Shown piece after piece: positions 24,365 through 31,985 of a DNA stretch of 64,000 nucleotides. The first letter of the stretch is position 1, and every line of letters begins with the position of its first letter. The notes beneath the pieces are model-generated. The model saw only the letters and a list, made by a program, of their open reading frames with translations, searched no databases and had not been told where the DNA came from. The stretch comes from Humibacillus xanthopallidus (GTDB lineage: Bacteria > Actinomycetota > Actinomycetes > Actinomycetales > Dermatophilaceae). The stretch covers positions 992,001-1,056,000 of the forward strand of contig NZ_VFQF01000002.1 in the NCBI RefSeq assembly GCF_006717145.1. The letters are read 5' to 3'. A program made the position numbers and the translations under genes.

Positions 24365-25609
24365 TCAGTCGAACATGCTGATGACGGGCATCTCCTCGGT
24401 GTCGACGCCGAGCACCGCCTTCTCCTTGGGCTTGGCCGGCAGCACCGTCGCGACGTAGTCGCGCAGCGCCTCCTCGATGGGCGTGTCGTGACCCGCGCGC
24501 TCGCTCATGTACCAGCGGTGCTCGAGCACCTCGTGGAAGACCTCGGCCGGCTCGAGACGGCTCGTCAGCTCGCGCGGGACCGCGCGCGTGATGGGCTCGT
24601 AGATCCGCGTCAGCCAGTCGTGCGCGACGATCTCCTCGTCCTCCCCTTGGCGGTCGGTGGCCGCCGTGTAGGAGTCGAGGTCGTTGAGCAGCCGGCGGGC
24701 CTGGTTCTCGCCGACGTCGAGGCCGGTGAGGCGCAGCAGTCGCCGCGAGTGGTGCCCGGCGTCGACGACCTTGGGAGTGATGACGATCTCGGTGCCGCCG
24801 ATGTCGGTCGTGATCGACAGCTCGTCGACGTCGAAGCCGAGCTCGTTGAGCCGGCGGATGCGCTCGTCGACGCGCCACCGGTCGCCCGACTCGAAGCGCT
24901 CCGTGCCGGTGAGGGCGTCCCACAGCGTGTGGTAGCGCTCGATGATCGAGGCGGACACCTCGAACGGGTCGGCGTGCTCCTCGAGGAAGCCCCCGGCCGC
25001 GAGATCCATCAGCTCGCCGGCGATGTTGACGCGGGCGATGTCGAGGTCGTGCTCGCGCTGGCCGTTGGACAACCGTGGGTGCAGCTCACCGGTCTCGGCG
25101 TCGACGAGGTAGGCGGCGAAGGCGCCGGCGTCGCGCCGGAAGAGGGTGTTGGACAGCGACACGTCGCCCCACCAGAAGCCTTCGAGGTGGAGGCGCACGA
25201 GCAGCAGCGCGAGCGCGTCCATGAGGCGCACGGCGGTGTCGGGGCGCAGGTTCTGGCTGTAGAGGGCGCGGTAGGGCAGCGAGAACTGGAGGTGCTTGGT
25301 GATGAGACAGGCATCGAGCGGCTCGCCGTCCAGGGTCGTGCGACCGTGGACGACGCCGAAGGGCTCGACGCTCGGCACGTCGAGGCGGCGCAGGTTGCGC
25401 AGCATCGCGTACTCACGGTCGGCGATGTCGTCCTTGATCTCCTTGACCGCGAGCACGCGGGGCCCGAGGCGCACGAAGCGCACGACGTGCCGCGAGATGC
25501 CGCGGGGGAGGGCAGCAAGGTGGCTCTCCGGCCACTCCTCCAGTGGGGTCGACCAGGGCAGGTCCAGAAGGGCGGCCTCGGGCCGCGCCGTCGTGATCTC
25601 GAGCGTCAC
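24365..25609 (-). CDS. DUF4032 protein with an atypical kinase-like N-terminus
   Basis: The 414-residue protein matches the actinobacterial DUF4032 family, whose N-terminal part resembles lipopolysaccharide kinases. VVRFVRLGPRVLAVKEIKD could hold the ATP-binding lysine. The catalytic-loop-like region is LHLEGFWWGDVSLSNTLFRRDAGAFAAYLVDAETGE, with Asp and Asn where kinases have the HxDxxxxN and DFG-like Asp. The second half (GDRWRVDERIRRLNELGFDVDELSI and TPKVVDAGHHSRRLLRLTGL) is the DUF4032 domain. Activity and substrate are unknown. It overlaps the downstream Pr6Pr gene by four bases. Confidence 0.78.
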   Translation of the reverse strand: MTLEITTARPEAALLDLPWSTPLEEWPESHLAALPRGISRHVVRFVRLGPRVLAVKEIKDDIADREYAMLRNLRRLDVPSVEPFGVVHGRTTLDGEPLDACLITKHLQFSLPYRALYSQNLRPDTAVRLMDALALLLVRLHLEGFWWGDVSLSNTLFRRDAGAFAAYLVDAETGELHPRLSNGQREHDLDIARVNIAGELMDLAAGGFLEEHADPFEVSASIIERYHTLWDALTGTERFESGDRWRVDERIRRLNELGFDVDELSITTDIGGTEIVITPKVVDAGHHSRRLLRLTGLDVGENQARRLLNDLDSYTAATDRQGEDEEIVAHDWLTRIYEPITRAVPRELTSRLEPAEVFHEVLEHRWYMSERAGHDTPIEEALRDYVATVLPAKPKEKAVLGVDTEEMPVISMFD

Positions 25610-26262
25610 GCAGTCATCGTGTCACGATCGCCGGTCAGGCGTCGGTCGGTCCACCGGGCGAGTGCTGCGAGCGCGAGGAAGAGCAGGGCGATGACGGCGC
25701 AGTTGAGCAGCGTGCGGCTGAGGCCGATGCTGTCGACGTTGATGAACGGGTAGGGATACCAGCTGACGAACGGGCCGAGAGCGAGGGTCGCGGCGAGCCA
25801 GGCGACGGGCCAGATGAGCGAGGGCAGCAGGTCCTCACGGCGCACGAGACCACGGGGGCCGAAGGCGACCCAGCCGATGAACGTCAGGGCTGGCACGACG
25901 ACGTGCAGCAGCCGGTCGCAGATGAGCGAGCCGGTCGTGTAGTTCGGCGAAGGCGGCAGGGCGATCGCCGCGACGATGCCGGTGACGGTGATGCCGATGA
26001 GCGAGGCGAGGCGCACGACGCGAAAGAGCTGACTGCCCAAGCGATCTCGGATGATGAAGACCATCGACACGGCGACGAGGAAGTTGGACTGGATCGTGAA
26101 GTACGAGAAATAGCGCCGGGTCTGCTCGAGCCGGCTCGCTGCGGCGGTCGAGTCGAGGATGTTGTCACCCGACGCGACGAGGTAGAGCTGGAACGTGAGG
26201 GCGAACGCCGCCACGACGAAAGTGCCGATGTGCCAGTAGCGCCCGATCCTCGACCTCGTCAC
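25606..26262 (-). CDS. Pr6Pr family six-TM membrane protein
   Basis: From the GTG at 26262 the product has 218 residues and six predicted membrane helices. The family pattern is clear: an early segment ending in QTRRYFSYFTIQSNFLVAVSMVFIIRDR, the LHVVVPALTFIGWVAFGP helix with its histidine, and WYPYPFINV before the last helix. The Pr6Pr family is a widespread actinobacterial set with no established function (distant ties to TMEM/AIG1 proteins). Its stop overlaps the start of the DUF4032 gene, but because both genes read leftward it is the upstream member of the pair. Confidence 0.8.
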   Translation of the reverse strand: MTRSRIGRYWHIGTFVVAAFALTFQLYLVASGDNILDSTAAASRLEQTRRYFSYFTIQSNFLVAVSMVFIIRDRLGSQLFRVVRLASLIGITVTGIVAAIALPPSPNYTTGSLICDRLLHVVVPALTFIGWVAFGPRGLVRREDLLPSLIWPVAWLAATLALGPFVSWYPYPFINVDSIGLSRTLLNCAVIALLFLALAALARWTDRRLTGDRDTMTA

Positions 26263-26365
26263 AGGCGCGAGCCTAGGTGCGCGGCGGGGTCGGCGCCACA
26301 ACCCTCGACAGCCGCCCGGCACGCGCTGAGGAGCGCGACCGTCCGCCACGGACGCCACCGAGGCA

Positions 26366-26414
26366 GTATGCCGCTGGGCCGGCACCCACGACGGGTGCCG
26401 GCCCAGCGGCATAC
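26366..26414. terminator. Perfect 22-bp hairpin ending in GTATGCC/GGCATAC
   Basis: Bases 26366-26387 pair exactly with 26393-26414 around the five-base loop ACGAC. The outer ends are GTATGCCGC and GCGGCATAC. It lies 50 bases past the stop of the ABC ATPase gene, which reads leftward, and so is a strong terminator candidate. Confidence 0.85.
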
Positions 26415-26463
26415 GAAACAGCTTGTGCGCCAAGGGCGCCCGTGTCAGTCAGTCGTGAGCGAC

Positions 26464-27567
26464 TCAGTCGCCGACGCGCAGGCCTGACTCGGAGTTGAAG
26501 ACGTGCACGTGGCCCGACTTCGGCTTGAGGTAGATCTTCTCGCCCTTCTCCGGGGGGCGACGGCCGTCGACGCGAGCGATGAACGGCACGGCACCGGCGT
26601 TCTCACCCGTGGCCTCGAGGAGCTTCTGCTCCGACGTGCCGTAGATGTAGGCGTCGGCGCCGAGCTCCTCGACGACGTCGACCGTGACGGGGATGCCTGA
26701 GGAGTCGGTCGACAGGTCGAGGTCCTCCGGCCGCACACCGAGCGTGACGGTCTTGCCCACGCCCGAGAGGTCCTCACGCGCGATCGGCACGGTGTGGCCG
26801 TGCAGGTCGACGCCACCGTCGGTGACCGGAACCTCCATGAGGTTCATCGCGGGGGAGCCGATGAAGCCGGCGACGAAGACGTTGGCCGGGTGGTCGTACA
26901 TGCGGCGCGGGCTGTCGCACTGCTGGAGGATGCCGTCCTTGAGGACCGCGACGCGGTCACCCATCGTCATGGCCTCGACCTGGTCGTGCGTGACGTAGAC
27001 CGTCGTGACGCCGAGACGGCGCTGGAGCGAGGCGATCTGGGTGCGCGTCTGCACGCGCAGCTTCGCGTCGAGGTTGGACAGCGGCTCGTCCATGAGGAAG
27101 ACCTGGGGGGAGCGCACGATCGCGCGACCCATCGCGACGCGCTGGCGCTGGCCACCGGAGAGGGCCTTCGGCTTGCGGTCGAGGTACGGGGTGAGGTCGA
27201 GGATCTTGGCGGCCTCTTCGACGCGCTTGCGGATCTCGCCCTTGTCGACGCCGGCGATCTTGAGCGCGAAGCCCATGTTGTCGGCGACCGTCATGTGCGG
27301 GTAGAGCGCGTAGTTCTGGAACACCATCGCGACGTCGCGGTCCTTGGGGGACAGGTTCGTCACGTCGCGGTCACCGATGAGGATGCGGCCGCCGTTGACC
27401 TCCTCGAGGCCGGCGAGCATGCGCAGGGAGGTGGACTTGCCACATCCGGAGGGACCGACGAGGACGAGGAACTCTCCGTCCGCGATCTCGATGTTGAGCT
27501 TGTCGACGGAGGGAATCGGGTTCCCGGGGTACTGCCTCGTCGCGTTGTCGAACGTCACAGTTGCCAT
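26464..27567 (-). CDS. ugpC: Sugar ABC transporter ATPase (UgpC/MsiK type)
   Basis: This 367-residue ATPase of the carbohydrate CUT1 group has Walker A GPSGCGKST (38-46), the Q-loop VFQNYALYPHMTV, the signature LSGGQ (136-140), Walker B VFLMDEP and the H-loop YVTHDQVEA. The C-terminal OB-type regulatory region runs from about 240. Proteins named UgpC or MsiK in actinobacteria often energise several sugar importers. Here it is divergent from malEFG, so it probably serves that importer at least. AAGGAAGG lies 10 bases before the ATG at 27567. Confidence 0.93.
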   Translation of the reverse strand: MATVTFDNATRQYPGNPIPSVDKLNIEIADGEFLVLVGPSGCGKSTSLRMLAGLEEVNGGRILIGDRDVTNLSPKDRDVAMVFQNYALYPHMTVADNMGFALKIAGVDKGEIRKRVEEAAKILDLTPYLDRKPKALSGGQRQRVAMGRAIVRSPQVFLMDEPLSNLDAKLRVQTRTQIASLQRRLGVTTVYVTHDQVEAMTMGDRVAVLKDGILQQCDSPRRMYDHPANVFVAGFIGSPAMNLMEVPVTDGGVDLHGHTVPIAREDLSGVGKTVTLGVRPEDLDLSTDSSGIPVTVDVVEELGADAYIYGTSEQKLLEATGENAGAVPFIARVDGRRPPEKGEKIYLKPKSGHVHVFNSESGLRVGD

Positions 27568-28014
27568 GGCTTCATTGCCTTCCTTCACCGGCAGGAACGT
27601 GCCGGACGATCCGTTGTAAAGGGCTACCCACCCGAGCGGACGGGCAGGGCCATCATGGCCCATGGTCGACGGGTTGACCAGACGTGTCCCAGCTCGCGGG
27701 CCTCTGGGGTGCCGGCACAGGGACTGCACAGGCCCCTGATGGTTTGCGCGAGTCCTTGTCTCGCAGGTCTCGGAACAGACACAGTGAGGGCACGGTTCGG
27801 TCGTCAATCCAGGACATCGGTCGCACTGATTCCGGCCGCGTGCAAACGTCGGTCTGTCCGCGGCCGGAACCGCACGGTGGGCTCCTGGGCGAGGAAATCC
27901 TTGACCAGAACGTTGCAAGAACTTGCTGCAAGCGGGTTTCCCCAGCCTGCAAGTTCTTGCTACATTCGGGCCCACCGGTGGCGGCGTGTGCCACCTGGCT
28001 TCAAAGGAGAATCC
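27568..28014. promoter_or_regulatory. 447-bp divergent control region of the maltose-type importer
   Basis: No gene is seen here. The region holds both promoters, for ugpC leftward and for malE rightward. The malE-proximal end (27911-27966) is AT-richer and carries the operator cluster described separately. TCAAAGGAGA at 28001-28010 is the malE ribosome-binding site. Confidence 0.6.
27915..27960. promoter_or_regulatory. LacI/MalR-type operator cluster
   Basis: Two palindromic sites, GCAAGAACTTGC (27915-27926) and GCAAGTTCTTGC (27949-27960), are exact reverse complements of each other. A third overlapping CTTGCTGCAAG lies at 27922-27932. They resemble the CTTGCA-type sites of actinobacterial MalR. 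The LacI-family gene at the end of the operon is the likely repressor. TACATT at 27961-27966 may be the -10 they cover. Confidence 0.75.
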
Positions 28015-29331
28015 ATGCACAAGCGTGCGCTTGGTGCTGTTGCTGTCACGGGTGTCGCCGCCCTGGCCCTCAGCGCCTGCGGTGGGTCCAGCCCCACCAC
28101 CCCGTCCAACACTGCCGCCGGCACCGCGAAGGCGACCACGACCGGCGTTCCCGAGACCCCCACCGGCACCGCGGCTCCCGTGCGTGACGCGAACGTGGAC
28201 CTCGTCATCTGGACCGACGCCGACCGCTCCGCGGCCGTGCAGAAGTACGCCGACCAGTTCGCCGCCGAGAACGGCGTGACGGTCAAGGTCCAGATCTCGA
28301 CCGACACGCGTCAGCAGTTCAAGGACGCCACGAAGGTCGGCAAGGGTCCCGACGTCATCGTCGGCGCCCACGACTGGCTCGGCGAGCTCGTGCAGAACTC
28401 CACGGTCGCCCCGGTCAACCTCGCCTCCGACGTGGCTGCGAAGTTCCTCCCCAAGGCGATCGACGCGACGAAGTTCAACGGCCAGTCCTACGGCGTGCCC
28501 TACGCCGTCGAGAACATCGGCCTCATGTACAACAAGGACCTCGTCCCGAACCCGCCGAAGACCATGGACGAGCTCGTCGCCACCGGTGAGAAGCTCGTCA
28601 AGGAGGGCAAGGCCAAGCAGGTCCTGTCGCAGTTCGTCTCCAAGGTCGGCAACGCCTACTTCGCCTACCCCTACCTCTCGGCCTTCGAGGGCGGCGGCAT
28701 CTTCGGCCTCAACGCCCAGGGTGGCTACGACCCCAACAAGGTCATCGTCGACAGCGCCGGCTCCGTCAAGGGCGGCGACGTCCTCGCCGAGCTCGGCAAG
28801 AAGAAGGTCCTCTCGACCAACGTCGACGACACGAACCAGGACGCGCTCTTCGACACGAAGGCCGCCCCGTTCATGATCAGCGGCCCGTGGAGCGTCGCCA
28901 AGGCCAAGGAGGCGGGCATCAACTACGGCATCGCCCCGCTGCCGAGCCTCACCGGCGGTGGCCCGATGAAGCCCTTCCTCGGTGTCCAGATGTTCTACGT
29001 CTCGAGCAAGGCCAAGAACGCCGCCCTCGCGCAGGAGTTCGTCACGAACTACATCCCGCGCAAGGACGTCCAGCTCGCCCTCTTCGAGGTCGGCAAGCGC
29101 CCGCCGGCCCTCAAGGAGGCCTACGACCAGGTTGCGGCCACCGACCCCGACGTCAAGGCGTGGTACGAGGCCGGCGTCGACGGTGCGCCGATGCCGAACA
29201 TCCCCGCGATGAACTCGGTCTGGGGCCCGTTCGGCCAGGCGACCGCTGACATCATCGCCGGCAAGGCGGGCGCCCAGGAGCGCCTCGCCGCCGCCGCCAA
29301 GGAGATCGAGGCGAACATCGCCAAGGGCTGA
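28015..29331 (+). CDS. malE: Maltose/trehalose-type ABC substrate-binding lipoprotein
   Basis: The 438-residue protein starts with a lipoprotein signal peptide (lipobox LSAC, lipidated Cys22), followed by a Thr/Pro-rich linker to about residue 60. The mature domain follows the MalE pattern: VDLVIWTDADRSAAVQKYADQFAAENGVTVKVQIST, GPDVIVGAHDWLGELVQNSTVAPV, SYGVPYAVENIGLMYNKDLVPNPPKTMDEL and FMISGPWSVAKAKEAGINYGIAPLP. It captures maltodextrin or a related alpha-glucoside outside the membrane for MalFG. The precise sugar is not readable from sequence. Confidence 0.92.
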   Translation: MHKRALGAVAVTGVAALALSACGGSSPTTPSNTAAGTAKATTTGVPETPTGTAAPVRDANVDLVIWTDADRSAAVQKYADQFAAENGVTVKVQISTDTRQQFKDATKVGKGPDVIVGAHDWLGELVQNSTVAPVNLASDVAAKFLPKAIDATKFNGQSYGVPYAVENIGLMYNKDLVPNPPKTMDELVATGEKLVKEGKAKQVLSQFVSKVGNAYFAYPYLSAFEGGGIFGLNAQGGYDPNKVIVDSAGSVKGGDVLAELGKKKVLSTNVDDTNQDALFDTKAAPFMISGPWSVAKAKEAGINYGIAPLPSLTGGGPMKPFLGVQMFYVSSKAKNAALAQEFVTNYIPRKDVQLALFEVGKRPPALKEAYDQVAATDPDVKAWYEAGVDGAPMPNIPAMNSVWGPFGQATADIIAGKAGAQERLAAAAKEIEANIAKG

Positions 29332-29493
29332 GCTTCCTTGATGTAGAAAGGGTTCCGGGGTCCGCCCGCGTGGCGGACCCCGGGGCCCGGCTCGTCGGTC
29401 GCCTCCATGTGGAGTCGATCTGAGAGGCCTCCGGGACCTCTCCCTCGTGCATCTTCGGCAACGGCGCCGGTCGGCGCAAAAGGACGTGTCTCC

Positions 29494-31038
29494 ATGACGA
29501 AGCCCATCGCTCTCGCGATCAAGTGGGTCCTCATCGCCGCAGCGGTGGTCGGTGCCTTTGTGATCGCCACCAAGCTCGCCGAGGCGGGCAACACGCTCGC
29601 CGTCGTTCTCGCCGGGATGGTCGGCCTCGGCATCCTCGCCATCTACGCGACGCGACGCGGCGTGCCCCTGAAGTACCTCGCCCCCGGCGTGCTGCTGATG
29701 ATCCTCTTCCAGCTGTGGCCGGTCGTCTACACCGCCAACCTCTCCTTCACGAACTACGGTGACGGGCACCTCTACTCCAAGGAGGAGTCGGTCACCGACA
29801 TTGTCGCCCAGTCGGTGCGAGAGGTGCCGGGAGCCCCGAGATACAAGATGAGCGTGGCGGTCAAGGAGCGCGCGAGCGTCGAGACGGCGGACCTCATCCT
29901 GCTCCTCACCGACCCCGCTGGCGCGACCTTCGTGGGTGACACGAGCGGCCTCAAGCCGCTTGCTCCCGAGGGTGTGACGAAGGCCCCCTCCGGCAAGATC
30001 CTCACGGCACCCGGCTACACCCTCCTCACCGCGCGCCAGGTCAACGCCCGGAGCGCGGACCTCTCGAAGATCGCCGTGCCGACCTCTGACGGCGGCGGCA
30101 TCAAGCCCGTCGGTCTCTCCGAGGCCTTCGAGGGCAAGCCGACGATGAGCTACGACGCGGCGACCGACCGGATCACCGACAGCTCGACGACGCCACCGAC
30201 GGTCTACGCGCCCGCAGACGCTCGGTGGACCAACGTGGCCAATCCCTCGCAGACCCTTCCGCAGGGCTGGAAGGAAGGCGTCGGTCTCGCGAACTACACC
30301 CGGATCTTCACCGACTCGACTCTCCGCGAGGGATTCGTCAGCATCTTCCTCTGGAACCTCTTCTTCGCGATCTTCTCGGTGCTCTCGACGTTCCTGCTGG
30401 GCATGCTCATCGCCCTGCTCTTCAACGATCCGAGGCTGCGCTTCAAGGGGGTCTATCGATCACTGCTGATCCTGCCGTACGCCCTGCCGATCTTCGTGAC
30501 GGCGCTGGTCTGGAAGGGCATGTTCAACCAGGACTACGGCATCATCAACCAGCTGACCGGCCTCAACGTCGACTGGCTCGGCACGGACCTCGGCGCCAAG
30601 ACAGCCATTCTCCTCACCAACCTGTGGCTCGGCTTCCCGTACATGTTCATCGTGTGCACCGGTGCACTCCAGTCGATCCCGCAGGACGTGCGTGAGGCGG
30701 CCACGATCGACGGCGCCAATGCGTTCCGCACGCTGCGGTCCATCATCATGCCCCTGCTGCTCGTCGCCGTCGGGCCACTTCTCCTCGCGTCGTTCGCCTT
30801 CAACTTCAACAACTTCGGGCTCATCTTCCTGCTGACCAAGGGCGGGCCCTTCAACGGAGCGGACACCTCGATCGGCTCGAGCGACCTGCTCATCACCTAT
30901 GCCTATCGCCTGGCCTTCTCGGGAAGCGCACCCAACTACGGCTTCGCCGCAGCGGTGTCGGTCATCATCTTCATCATCGTCGCCCTGATGAGCATCCCGG
31001 GCTTCCGTCGCACCAAGGCTCTCGAGGAGATCAACTGA
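29494..31038 (+). CDS. malF: Maltose-type ABC transporter permease MalF
   Basis: This 514-residue permease has about eight membrane helices and a large extracytoplasmic insertion (about 85-270, from SFTNYGDGHL to SQTLPQGW) between helices 3 and 4, the P2 loop typical of MalF. The EAA loop for ATPase contact is present as VREAATIDGANAFRTLRSIIMPLL. It starts at ATG 29494 after AAAAGGA. The 162 bases since malE carry no clear terminator, so malEFG is presumably one transcript. The stop overlaps malG. Confidence 0.93.
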   Translation: MTKPIALAIKWVLIAAAVVGAFVIATKLAEAGNTLAVVLAGMVGLGILAIYATRRGVPLKYLAPGVLLMILFQLWPVVYTANLSFTNYGDGHLYSKEESVTDIVAQSVREVPGAPRYKMSVAVKERASVETADLILLLTDPAGATFVGDTSGLKPLAPEGVTKAPSGKILTAPGYTLLTARQVNARSADLSKIAVPTSDGGGIKPVGLSEAFEGKPTMSYDAATDRITDSSTTPPTVYAPADARWTNVANPSQTLPQGWKEGVGLANYTRIFTDSTLREGFVSIFLWNLFFAIFSVLSTFLLGMLIALLFNDPRLRFKGVYRSLLILPYALPIFVTALVWKGMFNQDYGIINQLTGLNVDWLGTDLGAKTAILLTNLWLGFPYMFIVCTGALQSIPQDVREAATIDGANAFRTLRSIIMPLLLVAVGPLLLASFAFNFNNFGLIFLLTKGGPFNGADTSIGSSDLLITYAYRLAFSGSAPNYGFAAAVSVIIFIIVALMSIPGFRRTKALEEIN

Positions 31039-31985
31039 TGTCATCCGTCAACGCTCCCGTCCCTGCTGACCCACGGCTCGAGAAGCGTCTCGAGTCGGAG
31101 ACCCACGAGCAGCCCACGCCCCCGTCACCCGGACGCCGTGGCCTCGGTGGCCACGTGTGGTGGCGCCATCTGCTGGGCATCCTCGCCCTCGTCTGGGCAC
31201 TCTTCCCGATCCTCTTCATCTACTCGGCCGCGACGAACCCCTCGGGCACGCTCAACACGGCGAGCCTCCTTCCGTCGGGGTTCTCGACCGTCAACTTCCA
31301 GGCGCTCTTCAACGACGAGTCCCGCCCGTACTGGACCTGGTACAAGAACTCGATGATCGTCTCGACGATCGGCGCCCTCGGCGCCGTCTTCGTCGGCGCG
31401 TGCGCGGCCTTCGCCTTCTCGCGGCTGCGGTTCAAGGGCCGCCGTCCCGGCATGATGTTCCTGCTGCTGACGACGTTCTTCCCGGCCCTGCTCGCGATCG
31501 TCGCGATGTACATCATCTTCGCGGGCATCGGCGACGTCCTACCGGCCTTCGGCCTCAACACGCTGGCCGGTCTGATCCTCGCCTACCTCGGCGGTGCGCT
31601 CGGCGCCAACGTCTGGCTGCTCAAGGGCTACTTCGACACGGTGCCGCGTGAGCTCGACGAGGCCGCAATCGTCGACGGGGCGAGCCACGTCAGGATCTTC
31701 TTCACGATGACCCTGCGCCTCGTCATGCCGATCCTCGTTACCGTCTTCATGCTCGTCTTCGTCGGCCTCTACGGCGAGTTCATGCTCGCGAGCATCTTCC
31801 TCACCGACGTCGACACCCAGACGCTCGGTGTGGGGCTCTACGGCATGACGCTCGGCAACGAGGCCAACACGCTCTTCGGCCGCTTCACGGCCGGCGCGCT
31901 GCTGGCGTCGCTCCCCGTCATGGTGCTCTACCTCGCCTTCCAGCGTCAGCTCGTCGGCGGACTCACGACGGGCTCGGTGAAGTGA
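31038..31985 (+). CDS. malG: Maltose-type ABC transporter permease MalG
   Basis: The 315-residue partner permease overlaps malF by one base (TGATG). It has six predicted helices after a Pro-rich cytoplasmic start (about 1-45). The EAA motif is VPRELDEAAIVDGASHVRIFFTMTLRLVMPIL. The GLYGEFMLASIFLTDVDTQTLGVGLYGM segment and the C-terminal FQRQLVGGLTTGSVK match MalG. With MalF it forms the channel of the importer, powered by the UgpC/MsiK-type ATPase. Confidence 0.94.
   Translation: MSSVNAPVPADPRLEKRLESETHEQPTPPSPGRRGLGGHVWWRHLLGILALVWALFPILFIYSAATNPSGTLNTASLLPSGFSTVNFQALFNDESRPYWTWYKNSMIVSTIGALGAVFVGACAAFAFSRLRFKGRRPGMMFLLLTTFFPALLAIVAMYIIFAGIGDVLPAFGLNTLAGLILAYLGGALGANVWLLKGYFDTVPRELDEAAIVDGASHVRIFFTMTLRLVMPILVTVFMLVFVGLYGEFMLASIFLTDVDTQTLGVGLYGMTLGNEANTLFGRFTAGALLASLPVMVLYLAFQRQLVGGLTTGSVK

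Noticed and set aside
27568-29769. Upstream extension of the ABC ATPase frame as part of an 1101-residue protein
   Set aside because: The extension crosses the divergent control region and the malE gene and lacks any start signal; the ATPase proper begins at 27567 behind a good ribosome-binding site.
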